Below, in pieces: positions 45,620-53,993 of a stretch of 64,000 nucleotides of DNA. Origin of the DNA: Undibacterium umbellatum (GTDB taxonomy: Bacteria > Pseudomonadota > Gammaproteobacteria > Burkholderiales > Burkholderiaceae_D); NCBI RefSeq assembly GCF_014284125.1, contig NZ_JACOFX010000016.1, positions 99,154-163,153 of the forward strand. Reading direction: 5' to 3'. The first letter of the stretch is position 1. Each line of letters starts with the position of its first letter. Both the position numbers and the translations under genes were made by a program. A model generated the notes under the pieces. That model was not told the DNA's origin and did no database searches. It saw only the letters and a list, made by a program, of their open reading frames with translations.

Positions 45620-46045
45620 TTATTTATCCTGCCAGTATTCACCGGGCCGATAATTACCGAAATACCAGAGATGGCCTTCGGTGTCTAGCACCATATAACC
45701 CCGGGCACCATACTCTTCTGTCTGCAATGGCCGCACCAGTTTTGCACTGGCAGCAATTGCCACTGCATAATGTGCATCCGGGTCGGCCACAAAGACGCTG
45801 AGCGCCTGTGAAATGCCATTCAGGGATTTGGGGCTGACATGATGCGTCTCGGCCTTGGGCGAGCTGATCATGACCACGCCTGTACCCAGGCTCAGTTCAG
45901 AATGCTCTACCCTGTTACCCTCGCCGGGCACGACAAAACGGCAGGTAAAACCAAAGGCACGCACCAGCCAGTCTATCGCGGCTGGGGCATCATCATAAAT
46001 CAGGCTGGGATAAATATCGGATGGGCTGCGGTAAGGCTCAGACAG
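45620..46045 (-). CDS. VOC (glyoxalase-like) family protein with a probable non-ATG start
   Basis: The protein is a vicinal-oxygen-chelate family member: YPSLIYDDAPAAIDWLVRAFGF, HSELSLGTGVVMISSP, and a closing RGYMVLDTEGHLWYFGNYRPGEYW. The first clear family residues lie upstream of any ATG. In-frame candidates are CTG at 46045, preceded by GAGGAAAG, and ATT at 46015; an in-frame TGA stands seven codons before the CTG. GTG at 45964 would remove the first strand. I give the CTG start, 141 residues. The substrate is unknown. Confidence 0.75.
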   Translation of the reverse strand: MSEPYRSPSDIYPSLIYDDAPAAIDWLVRAFGFTCRFVVPGEGNRVEHSELSLGTGVVMISSPKAETHHVSPKSLNGISQALSVFVADPDAHYAVAIAASAKLVRPLQTEEYGARGYMVLDTEGHLWYFGNYRPGEYWQDK

Positions 46046-46160
46046 GACACTTTCCTCTCATGATAGAAAGACCGGGCTGGCAAGCTCTGTTTATATACAA
46101 AAAGGCAAGCAACTACAAGCCATGACTAGCCATAGCAAACCATTTCAGGCATCAGACTGA

Positions 46161-46679
46161 TTATTTCTGTGTGTCTCTCTCGCGGCAACTGAGCATGGCG
46201 TAATCTGCCTTGGCTAATTTATGAGCAATACCAAATGTCTTCAGCCTGTCAAACACGTCCGCATGCGGGGTGAAAGTACAAGCATTTTTTTCGGCAAACT
46301 CTTGTACTGCCCGCGTATCAACATTGGTCTTTAACATCAGGCCCATGCCAGGACTGACACAGCAGCCTACATACTTATCCATGTATTCTTCTTCCAGCAA
46401 AATCAATGTATGCCCCATGAAGCTGGCTGGTTTTTGCAAGAGATAAAAATCAATGTAGTCGGCACGCTGCTGCGGCTTTTTACTGATGATCGCGGCTTGT
46501 TGGTAAGCCCGTATCACAGGCCTGGATTCGGCCAGCCTGTCTTGCCCGTCTGGTTTGATTTTGAGGGCCAGGATGAGCTGGTTTTCCAGCCTGGTATCAG
46601 CCGCCAGACTATGCGCAGAGAGCGTGCTCAGCAACAAGCTCATCACAGCGCAAGCCAGGCAATACAGTATTTTATGCAT
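46161..46679 (-). CDS. Secreted protein of unknown function
   Basis: A 172-residue protein with a Sec signal peptide (ILYCLACAVMSLLLSTLSAHSLA). The mature part is soluble and has three Cys (GCC and NACT) plus one near the end (SCRERD), so disulfides in the periplasm are likely. No family is recognised. It lies between the VOC and glutamine cyclotransferase genes in the same direction with an eight-base gap to the latter, so they may be co-transcribed. Confidence 0.75.
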   Translation of the reverse strand: MHKILYCLACAVMSLLLSTLSAHSLAADTRLENQLILALKIKPDGQDRLAESRPVIRAYQQAAIISKKPQQRADYIDFYLLQKPASFMGHTLILLEEEYMDKYVGCCVSPGMGLMLKTNVDTRAVQEFAEKNACTFTPHADVFDRLKTFGIAHKLAKADYAMLSCRERDTQK

Positions 46680-46687
46680 GATGATGT

Positions 46688-47494
46688 CTAACGCTTGATT
46701 AAACGGATTTCAAACAATTTTGGCCACAATTTACCGGTGACGAATAATCTGTCTTTGGCTGCATCATAGGCAATGCCATTGAGTACATCGGGCTGATTCA
46801 GGATACGGTCACCCATGGGTAATATTCCATTCAAATTGATCCAGCCTGTAACCTTGCCGGTTTTGGGATCAATGCGGGCGATCATGTCGCTTTGCCAGAT
46901 ATTGGAAAAAATCTCGCCTTTTACCCATTCAAGCTCATTCAACTGTTCTACCGGTTTGCCATCTGCGGTCACCTTGAGGCGGCGGGTTTCGCGCAGGGTT
47001 TCCGGGTCAAGAAAACGCAATTCTGCGGTGCCGTCGCTCATGATGATTTCTTTATCATTGCGCGTCAGGCCCCAACCTTCACCTCTATAGGCAAATTCTT
47101 TTTTAAAGGCAAAGCTGTCCAGATCCAGCACGTAGCCAGCCTGCGAAGTCCAGGTAATACCTATCAGGTGCTTATCCCACCAGGTGATGCCTTCGCCAAA
47201 AATCTGTTTGGGTAAATCGGCCTTTTGCAGCACTTCTCCCGTTTCCAGCCTGAGCTTGCGTACAGATGAGCGCCCATGCAAACCCGTACTTTCATACAAA
47301 AAACCATCCTTGAAGAACAAGCCCTGGGTGAAGGCATTTGGATCATGCGGATAGGTGCGCACGACTTCATAGGTGTAAGTGGGAATCGATGCTGGTGCCG
47401 CCTGAGCACTACTGGCAGGGACAAATCCCACAAATATGATGAACAAACCTGAAATTACGCCGGTATAGCGCTGTAGCCACTGCATTTTTTTCAT
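46688..47494 (-). CDS. Glutaminyl-peptide cyclotransferase
   Basis: A 268-residue secreted beta-propeller enzyme of the plant/bacterial glutamine cyclotransferase family. It forms pyroglutamate at peptide N termini. Motifs are YPHDPNAFTQGLFFKDGFLYESTGLHGRSS, FGEGITWW, EGWGLTRNDK, MSDGTAELRFLDPETL and NELEWVKGEIFSNIW. An N-terminal membrane/signal segment (GLFIIFVGFVPASSAQA) leads it to the periplasm. AGGA lies upstream of the ATG at 47494. Confidence 0.92.
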   Translation of the reverse strand: MKKMQWLQRYTGVISGLFIIFVGFVPASSAQAAPASIPTYTYEVVRTYPHDPNAFTQGLFFKDGFLYESTGLHGRSSVRKLRLETGEVLQKADLPKQIFGEGITWWDKHLIGITWTSQAGYVLDLDSFAFKKEFAYRGEGWGLTRNDKEIIMSDGTAELRFLDPETLRETRRLKVTADGKPVEQLNELEWVKGEIFSNIWQSDMIARIDPKTGKVTGWINLNGILPMGDRILNQPDVLNGIAYDAAKDRLFVTGKLWPKLFEIRLIKR

Positions 47495-47550
47495 GCAAAT
47501 ATCCTGTCCTGAGCAAGCGGCATCATACACCTGCCTGCAATCTTCCTGCC

Positions 47551-48429
47551 TCAGCGTCTGCTTCTGTACTGTTCGGCATCAAAGGGGAAAGAATAGATAT
47601 TTTCTATAAACCTGTCACCTTGTTTAACTTGTCGTGACAAATAAATACGGCCCTGATGTACCAGAGGGCAAAATTCTGCTGCCGCTGAATTAATGGTCTG
47701 GCCCAGGTTGACAGCCTCAGTCCACTTGCCCTGTTCGCGGAAGCTGATATACAGATCGACATCCCCATAGCCTCCGGGTCTGGTGGAAAAATAGATCAGA
47801 TAGCTTTCGTCAGGCGCAACATACGGATTGGATTCGCGCTCTTTGCTATTGATAGGTGGCCCCAGATTTTCCGGCGTCTGGTAGGCTCCATTAATGAAAC
47901 GGGATACATACAGGTCAGATTGCTGGGCAGCTTCTTCATTTTCTTTCATGAAATAGATATTGCCATTCGCGGCAATCGAAGCTGAAGATTCGGAGGCATC
48001 GGTATTGATGACATTGCCGAGGTGATAGGCAGCCCCCCAGCCATCCGCAGTTTTGCTGGAGGCCCAGATATCAAAGCCCTTGCGCTCAGGTTTGCCCGGC
48101 ACTGGCCGGTTGGACTGGAAAATCAGGGTCTTGCCATCGGGGCTGATGGCAGGATCGATGTCCTTCCATTGGGTATCTCTGGAAAAACTTGCTATCTGGG
48201 GAGTTTGCCAGACACCGTTGACCCTGCTTGAACTCATGATGCGCAAAGCTATCCGCCGACCTTGCGATTGCACCCAAAATGCCTGATTCCCATCTGGGGA
48301 TAAGGCCAGTCCAAAAACACCGCCATCAGAAATCAGGCCGGGTTGAAACAGGGCAGGATCAGCTTGGGCTTGGGCAGTGCTGGCTAGCATGCTGCAAGCA
48401 AACAGCAAGGCTTTGAGAACAGGCTTCAT
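47551..48429 (-). CDS. Secreted TolB-like WD40/PD40 repeat protein
   Basis: A 292-residue protein with signal peptide LLFACSMLASTAQAQA and several PD40 blades: LALSPDGNQAFWVQ, PAISPDGKTLIFQSNRP, YVAPDESYLIYFSTRPGG. Repeats of this kind form a beta-propeller in the periplasm and are found in TolB-like and OmpA/peptidoglycan-associated proteins; no partner domain is fused here. GGAG lies eight bases before the ATG at 48429. The role is unknown. Confidence 0.82.
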   Translation of the reverse strand: MKPVLKALLFACSMLASTAQAQADPALFQPGLISDGGVFGLALSPDGNQAFWVQSQGRRIALRIMSSSRVNGVWQTPQIASFSRDTQWKDIDPAISPDGKTLIFQSNRPVPGKPERKGFDIWASSKTADGWGAAYHLGNVINTDASESSASIAANGNIYFMKENEEAAQQSDLYVSRFINGAYQTPENLGPPINSKERESNPYVAPDESYLIYFSTRPGGYGDVDLYISFREQGKWTEAVNLGQTINSAAAEFCPLVHQGRIYLSRQVKQGDRFIENIYSFPFDAEQYRSRR

Positions 48430-48743
48430 GATGAACACTCCAGGACAAAGCAGAATGGGGTAGCTATTTCATAATCAGGAACAGCAAAACAGCTTGCAGC
48501 AATTGAGACTGTCAGCATGAAAAATAGTTCTACCTGTATCAATGAGGATGAGTTTGCGTGAACACGCAAGGTGAATACGCGTTTGCTCACAAACGCATAG
48601 GGGATGCGAATCTGTCATTGCTGACAGACGAGGCCAGACGTCGATCAGGTGACAAACTGATTGCGCCAGCCCCGTTGTGAGGAATTATTCTTGATTGCCC
48701 TAAAGCACGAATCCGCCTGGAAGTCAGCAGGTCTGAAGCATGA
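48430..48743. other. Gap of ~310 bases with two tandem hairpins and no convincing gene
   Basis: The interval holds the TolB-like gene promoter and the 3' flank of the next minus-strand gene. Two tight stem-loops follow each other: TTGCGTG/CACGCAA (48554-48569, loop AA) and GCGTTTG/CAAACGC (48579-48596, loop CTCA). Their arms are related (TTGCG and GCGTTTG), so alternative pairing is possible. No T run follows. Short open frames here look random. Confidence 0.55.
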
Positions 48744-49625
48744 CTAGCCCGGCACCTTGGTCGGATCAGCCAGATGAGCCAGATAATAAGGATCAGCCTG
48801 TGCAGCCAAATTAACACCCTTCGAGTTAGCAAATGCCGCATAGGGCGAAGCCAGCAAGGTCTGGTTACGGATTTCTATATTTTTTTGATTCCAGACGTTA
48901 TTTTCAGCGCATAATTTTTCATACGCAATTTCATAGTTTTTAAGTTGCTCACCCCGGTCAACCGTTCCCGCAACTGCTACCGGGTATTTCAAGGAGTGCA
49001 CGGAATCTGGCCTGGGGTCAGGATTAAACACCAGGTTTGCTGCTAGCAAGTTAGTGCCGCCACCTGGATTGCTGGGCTCGACAAAAGCAGATGGATTGGT
49101 GGGGTCATACACCCTGTATGGCGGATGTGTGGTATTCACCGGAGCAATGGTGGGAGCGGGTGCCACCACAGGCGGGGTTGCTGCAGGTGCTTTTGCTACA
49201 GCAGGAGTCGTGACTGCTGCCGTAGTCACTTTGCTGCCAGTGTCGCCGGTGCTGGCCATGGTGGTAGTGGCCGCTGGTGCGCTAGCGACAGGTGCGACAG
49301 TCGGGGCTGCTGCGGGGGTAGAGGCTGGTGTAGATACAGGCGCAGCCGCTACCGGAGGTGCCTGCCATTGCTCACCCAGAGCCGCCAGGCTCGCTTGTAT
49401 TTGTGAGACCAGATCAGTCGCATAGCCATTACCGTTCAAGAGCGTGCTGCTTTTTTCTTTCAAACTGGTAACCAGCTCGGCCTTGGTTTCTGGCTTGACT
49501 GCGGTTTGCAGAGCCGTCTTGAATTTTTCTGCATTTTGTTCCACATCTGCCAGCCGGGACTTGAGCTTGCCTTGCAAGGCTTGCACGTCGCTGAAAATGC
49601 CATGTAAATTTGAAATATCTTGCAT
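48744..49625 (-). CDS. Unknown protein with coiled-coil N terminus and Ala/Pro/Thr linker
   Basis: A 293-residue protein without a signal peptide or membrane helix. Residues 1-90 are predicted helical with heptad-like spacing (FSDVQALQGKLKSRLADVEQ). Residues ~92-170 are almost entirely Ala, Pro, Thr, Val and Ser (APVSTPASTPAAAPTVAP). Residues ~175-293 look folded and Asn/Tyr-rich (NPDPRPDSVHSLKYPVAV, YEKLCAENNVWNQKN). GGAGG lies six bases before the ATG at 49625. No family is recognised. A surface, secretion-substrate or scaffold role is possible but unproven. Confidence 0.75.
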   Translation of the reverse strand: MQDISNLHGIFSDVQALQGKLKSRLADVEQNAEKFKTALQTAVKPETKAELVTSLKEKSSTLLNGNGYATDLVSQIQASLAALGEQWQAPPVAAAPVSTPASTPAAAPTVAPVASAPAATTTMASTGDTGSKVTTAAVTTPAVAKAPAATPPVVAPAPTIAPVNTTHPPYRVYDPTNPSAFVEPSNPGGGTNLLAANLVFNPDPRPDSVHSLKYPVAVAGTVDRGEQLKNYEIAYEKLCAENNVWNQKNIEIRNQTLLASPYAAFANSKGVNLAAQADPYYLAHLADPTKVPG

Positions 49626-49928
49626 ATATCCTCCCCGGATGCGAGCTACACTTTTGTGCAACCCTTGCTTTTGCTGAGATCGCTCAGCCTGATTTGATAA
49701 GCTAGAAAATATCAAACAAAGCGCCTGCTTGAAGCTCAAAAAAGAGGCAAAATCCGGCCCCAGTTCTGGCTTTGAATTGGCTTAGCCACTCCGGCCACCG
49801 TTGCATATGTAATCAAAATACATAGCCTGCTTGAATAAAATATCCAAAATCAAACGATTAATTTAGAATCAACGAATAAATGTAGTTTTAGTACAAAATA
49901 TAAATCAGCTTATTATTAAGGAGACCCA
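49626..49928. promoter_or_regulatory. Divergent promoter region before the amylase-family gene
   Basis: The interval is AT-rich with a CCGGCC motif repeated at about 49758 and 49792 and short stems (GGCT/AGCC, CCAG/CTGG) between. It should contain promoters for both flanking genes. No operator could be named with confidence. Confidence 0.4.
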
Positions 49929-51785
49929 GTGAAAATCACTGACTTTGCACGCCTGTACATCAGTTTGCTGGTCCTGACTCCAGCATTTGTCCAGGCTCAG
50001 CCAGCCATGGAGCATGTAGAACCCGGCTTTTGGTGGGTAGGAATGAAGAGTGACAAGTTGCAAGTCATGTTACATGGCAAACAAATTGCCACTTACACAC
50101 CACGCATTGATTACCCCGGCGTGCAAATCAAGGGCATACATAAGCTCAGCAATCCCAATTACCTGTTTCTGGATTTACAGATTGCGCCAGCCACCCGCTC
50201 CGGTAAATTCGATATACGCATGCAGCAGGGTAATCAGCAATTTACCATCCCCTATGAACTCAAGGCGCGTGAAAAAGGCGCGGCAGAACGACGCGGTTTT
50301 GGTCCATCAGATGTGATCCTGAATCTCATGCCTGACCGTTTTGCCAATGGTGATGCCGGCAATGACCGCTTGCCCGGCTTTGTCGACAAGCTGGACCGCA
50401 ACGATGCCAGTGCTGGTCGCCATGGTGGCGACCTCAAGGGTATACGCGATCACCTCGGCTATATTGCTGGTATGGGTTACACCATGCTATGGCCTACCCC
50501 AGTAGTTGAAAATAATCAGCTGGCATATTCCTACCATGGTTATGCCGCCACTGATTATTACAAGATTGATGCCCGCCTGGGCAACAATGAAGAATACCGG
50601 CAACTGGTGGCCGATGCCAAAAAACAGGGCATAGGCGTAATCCAGGATATCGTACTCAACCATATCGGTGATGGCCACTGGTGGATGAAAGACTTGCCCA
50701 GTAAAGACTGGCTCAGCTATAACAGTGAATTTGTACCGACCTATCATGCACGCACCACTGCCAGCGACCCGTATGCATCTGCCATAGATAAAAAGAATTT
50801 TACCCAAGGCTGGTTTGAAGTCCATATGCCAGACATGAACCAGAACAACCCGCTGGTGGCGAACTACCAGATACAAAATACCATCTGGTGGATAGAATAT
50901 GCCGGGCTGGCGGGTATACGGGCAGATACCTATGGCTATTCTGACCCAGGCTTTCTGACGGAATGGTCACGCCGCATCATGCATGAATATCCGCACCTGA
51001 CACTGGTGGGCGAAGAATGGTCTGACAATCCCAATCTGGTGGCGCACTGGCTGCGTGGGCACAAGAATGCAAATGGCTATGTCTCGCATATGCCCAGTAT
51101 GATGGATTTCCCCTTGCACGACACACTGCGTAAGGCATTGGTCGCGCCAGAGAACCTGCACTCTGGTTTTGCCACGTTGTATGAAGCCCTGATCAATGAC
51201 CAGCTCTACCCACAACCATCATCTATGGTGCTGTTTGAAGGCAATCACGATGTCAGCCGCCTGTATAGCGCCCTGGATGAAGATCTGGATTTGTTCAAGA
51301 TGGCGATCACCTATGTCGCCACCATGCCGCGCACGCCGCAGTTTTATTATGGTACCGAGATTTTGATGACGAGTACCAAGCATAGGGATGATGGTGCTTT
51401 CAGAAAAGACTTTCCTGGTGGCTGGGCGGGTGATGCAGTAAATGCATTCACTGGCGAAGGGCTGACTGCCAGACAACTGGAAGCACAGGCCTTTATCAAA
51501 AAGCTGCTGAACTGGCGCAAGACGCAAAGCGCAATACACGGTGGCAAACTGATGCACTTTGCACCGCAGAATGGTATCTATGTTTACTTCCGCTACAACC
51601 AGAAGCGCAAAATCATGGTGGTAATGAACAAGAATATGACTGAGACAGAACTGACAACGGTGCGCTTTGCAGAGATATTGCCTGCAAACGCAAAGGCAAA
51701 AGATGTTCTGAGCGGGCAGGACTTTGAACTGGCGCAGAAAATAAAGGTCGCTGCGCGCGGCGTCATGCTATTGGAGATCGATTAG
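49929..51785 (+). CDS. Alpha-amylase family glycosidase (cyclomaltodextrinase/neopullulanase-like), secreted
   Basis: A 618-residue GH13 enzyme with signal peptide (LLVLTPAFVQAQ). Residues ~25-115 form a cyclomaltodextrinase N-terminal domain, 120-540 the TIM barrel, and the C terminus a beta domain. Catalytic residues are Asp333 (GIRADTYGY), Glu362 (VGEEW) and Asp441 (GNHDVSR); DIVLNHIGDGHWW is the calcium-site region typical of SusA-like enzymes. It should hydrolyse cyclodextrins, pullulan or maltodextrins in the periplasm. Translation starts at GTG with AAGGAGA upstream. No sugar transporter gene adjoins it. Confidence 0.92.
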   Translation: MKITDFARLYISLLVLTPAFVQAQPAMEHVEPGFWWVGMKSDKLQVMLHGKQIATYTPRIDYPGVQIKGIHKLSNPNYLFLDLQIAPATRSGKFDIRMQQGNQQFTIPYELKAREKGAAERRGFGPSDVILNLMPDRFANGDAGNDRLPGFVDKLDRNDASAGRHGGDLKGIRDHLGYIAGMGYTMLWPTPVVENNQLAYSYHGYAATDYYKIDARLGNNEEYRQLVADAKKQGIGVIQDIVLNHIGDGHWWMKDLPSKDWLSYNSEFVPTYHARTTASDPYASAIDKKNFTQGWFEVHMPDMNQNNPLVANYQIQNTIWWIEYAGLAGIRADTYGYSDPGFLTEWSRRIMHEYPHLTLVGEEWSDNPNLVAHWLRGHKNANGYVSHMPSMMDFPLHDTLRKALVAPENLHSGFATLYEALINDQLYPQPSSMVLFEGNHDVSRLYSALDEDLDLFKMAITYVATMPRTPQFYYGTEILMTSTKHRDDGAFRKDFPGGWAGDAVNAFTGEGLTARQLEAQAFIKKLLNWRKTQSAIHGGKLMHFAPQNGIYVYFRYNQKRKIMVVMNKNMTETELTTVRFAEILPANAKAKDVLSGQDFELAQKIKVAARGVMLLEID

Positions 51786-51789
51786 GGCG

Positions 51790-51826
51790 TGCAGACATGT
51801 CTTTTAGTCTGAAAGATATGTCTGCA
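51790..51826. repeat. Palindromic hairpin related to the MITE-like element ends
   Basis: A 15-base stem (TGCAGACATGTCTTT / AAAGATATGTCTGCA, one mismatch) with loop TAGTCTG lies just after the amylase stop. Its GACATGTCTTTTAGTC segment resembles the 43304-43581 element termini (GACATATCTTTTAGTC). It may be a short derivative and could also act as a transcript end, though no T run follows. Confidence 0.6.
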
Positions 51827-51900
51827 AACCTTAGACCACCGAATCACGAGAGACATGATTTTAGTGTAGGCTAACAGGCTTTTGCATAGCGTACGCCAAC

Positions 51901-52794
51901 GTGAACAAAGCCCCTGTCTCCACTTATCTGAAACTTGTCTGTGTTGCCCTGTTCTGGGGCGGCACTTTCATTGCCGGGCGTCTGGTCGCCAAGGAAATCC
52001 CGCATATGATTGCGGCCTTTATCCGTTTTGCCGTCGCCAGTGTTTTATTATTGTTGCTGGCATGGCGGCTGGAAGGTGGCTTGCCCAAGCTCAGCAGGCA
52101 GCAAATGCATGCCACCTTTGCGCTGGGCGCGACGGGTATCTTTTTGTACAACCTGTGTTTTTTTGCTGCGCTGGAGAATATGCCTGCCGGGCGCACTGCC
52201 CTGTTTGTGGCCTTGAACCCGATAGTCACTGCGCTGGCACTGGCCTTGCTGTTTGGCGAAAGGCTGAGTGCGGTACGCTGGCTGGGCATCATGGTGGCTT
52301 TTGCTGGTGCCGCTGTAGTGATTACCCGTGGCGATTTGATCGGCGCGGTGCATGATTTATCGCAATCGCTAGGCAAGGGCGAATTGTTCATGCTGACTGC
52401 GATTTGCGGCTGGGCAGCCTATACCATCATAGGACGGCATGCCTTAAAAGGACTGTCACCAATTGCTGCCACCACGTATGCCTCACTGTGGGGTTTGCTC
52501 TTGCTGGGCCTGGGGGCAGTGCTGGAATTGCCGCGCTTTGAGCATGCCCGCATGAGCTGGCAAGTATTGGCTTCGCTGGTGTATCTAGGTGCTTTTGGCA
52601 CGGTCATTGGTTTTGTCTGGTATTACGAAGGCGTGAAATGCATAGGCCCCTCACGCACGGCAGTCTTTAATAATCTGGTGCCGGTATTTGGTATCAGTCT
52701 GGGGGCGCTGATCTTGGGTGAACCTATCTTGCCATCGATGATAGTTGGAGGTTTGCTGGTCATTGCCGGGGTGAGCTTGACCAACAAGACCTGA
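51901..52794 (+). CDS. EamA/DMT-family transporter
   Basis: A 297-residue inner-membrane carrier with ten hydrophobic helices in two EamA halves. The first half opens YLKLVCVALFWGGTFIAGRLV, and the second opens GELFMLTAICGWAAYTIIGRHAL, both family-typical. ALNPIVTALALALLFGERLS is the usual conserved helix 4 segment. Such proteins export amino acids or metabolites; the substrate is unknown. The start is a GTG without a clear ribosome site. Its stop abuts the convergent CZB gene with no gap. Confidence 0.9.
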   Translation: MNKAPVSTYLKLVCVALFWGGTFIAGRLVAKEIPHMIAAFIRFAVASVLLLLLAWRLEGGLPKLSRQQMHATFALGATGIFLYNLCFFAALENMPAGRTALFVALNPIVTALALALLFGERLSAVRWLGIMVAFAGAAVVITRGDLIGAVHDLSQSLGKGELFMLTAICGWAAYTIIGRHALKGLSPIAATTYASLWGLLLLGLGAVLELPRFEHARMSWQVLASLVYLGAFGTVIGFVWYYEGVKCIGPSRTAVFNNLVPVFGISLGALILGEPILPSMIVGGLLVIAGVSLTNKT

Positions 52795-53148
52795 TCATGC
52801 ATTAGCAACAGATTTTTTCAGTTTCATGATGCCAGTGGCGATTTGCCTTGATACGCCTGTGTAGACAGGCCCATTCAACATATTCTCTGCGGCAGAATAC
52901 TGACCAACGTTGATCAGGCTGGCGACTCTGGCGGCAGCAACATGAAATTGCTTGTGTGCGTCGATCAGATGGGCAAACTCTGGCAAATGACCATTTTGCT
53001 GTTTGCCTTCATGGTCCAGCCAACAACCGATTTCACATTGATGGATGTTGGATACTTGCGCAATATCCATTTGTGATTTCTTGCCTATAGCAGCACGAAA
53101 TTTAACTTTCCATTCGGCATGTTTACTTATTGCTGATTCCAGATCCAT
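52795..53148 (-). CDS. Stand-alone CZB (chemoreceptor zinc-binding) domain protein
   Basis: A 117-residue protein made only of a CZB domain. Zinc ligands fit the family: His10 (SKHAEWK), Cys38 (HQCEIGCWLDHEG), His65 and His69 (DAHKQFHVAA). CZB domains are usually fused to chemoreceptors or diguanylate cyclases, where zinc or oxidants change the signal. Here it is free and cytosolic, so it must act on a separate partner. The chemosensory operon at 14-23 kb is a candidate, by inference only. Confidence 0.9.
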   Translation of the reverse strand: MDLESAISKHAEWKVKFRAAIGKKSQMDIAQVSNIHQCEIGCWLDHEGKQQNGHLPEFAHLIDAHKQFHVAAARVASLINVGQYSAAENMLNGPVYTGVSRQIATGIMKLKKSVANA

Positions 53149-53227
53149 GATTTACTCCATCTGATTGAATGTTGTATTACTGACGAGGAGTTTGCTCCCC
53201 GTCAAGAACCACTGGGTTTGCGAAGGA

Positions 53228-53767
53228 TTAGCGCGGATTTACTCTAGGAAAATCCACATCTGTGTGCGACACGTTATTGACATAGTTGGTCAATACATTC
53301 AACGCCACGTTCAAGACAATTTCTATGACCGCAGCTTCATCAAATCCGGCTGCACGCAAATTGGCCAGTTCAGTATCGCTGACACGGCCGCGCTGTTCTG
53401 CGACTTGACGGGCAAATTGCAAGGCTGCATGGGTTTTAGTATCGGCGGCTTGTGCACCACGCGCCGCGTCGATATCGGTATCGCTGAGTTTTGCCAGATT
53501 TTTGCCAATGTAGGCGTGCGCTGCCAAACAATAATCGCAGCCATTGTATTCTGCGATAGTCAGTGCAATACGCTCGCGCAGTTGTGCGCTCAGGCTGCCT
53601 TTGGCGAGTGCACCGCTAAGTGACAGATAGCCTTCCAGTGCTGCCGGACTATTGCCAACCAGTTTCATCAAGTTGGGAACCATGCCTAATTGCTGACTCA
53701 CGGCAGCCAACAATGGCTGGGAAGCTGCAGGGGATGTTTCTACGCTAGGAATAGTAATGCGGGACAT
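53228..53767 (-). CDS. Carboxymuconolactone decarboxylase / AhpD-like protein
   Basis: A 179-residue AhpD-fold protein. The redox motif is EYNGCDYCLAAHAY (Cys-x-x-Cys with His), and the C-terminal half repeats the helical core. Such proteins act as peroxidases or disulfide reductases in the cytosol. GGAG lies six bases before the ATG at 53767. A dyad TTCCA-N5-TGGAA around 53883-53897 lies ~115 bases upstream and may be an operator. Confidence 0.9.
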   Translation of the reverse strand: MSRITIPSVETSPAASQPLLAAVSQQLGMVPNLMKLVGNSPAALEGYLSLSGALAKGSLSAQLRERIALTIAEYNGCDYCLAAHAYIGKNLAKLSDTDIDAARGAQAADTKTHAALQFARQVAEQRGRVSDTELANLRAAGFDEAAVIEIVLNVALNVLTNYVNNVSHTDVDFPRVNPR

Positions 53768-53921
53768 GTGAGACTCCATTCAAATCAGGTTTAAGGGATT
53801 CGCGTTTTGTATCTGCACCGCGAATGGTGTAACTTTGCCTTATTCCGATAGAGAAAAGAATGCTCATCATTTGAAATTCATTGTTCCACATTTTGGAATT
53901 ATAAGAAATTGAGGATGCCAG

Positions 53922-53959
53922 AAAAAATGGCCTGGCATTTGCATGCAGGCCATTTTTTT
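53922..53959. terminator. Terminator after the TonB-dependent receptor gene
   Basis: AAAAAATGGCCTG (53922-53934) pairs with CAGGCCATTTTTTT (53946-53959). The structure works on both strands and lies between the TonB receptor and AhpD-like genes. Confidence 0.88.
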
Positions 53960-53993
53960 CGCGGGCAGGGGTTATTTCCCTAGGTGAGACAAA

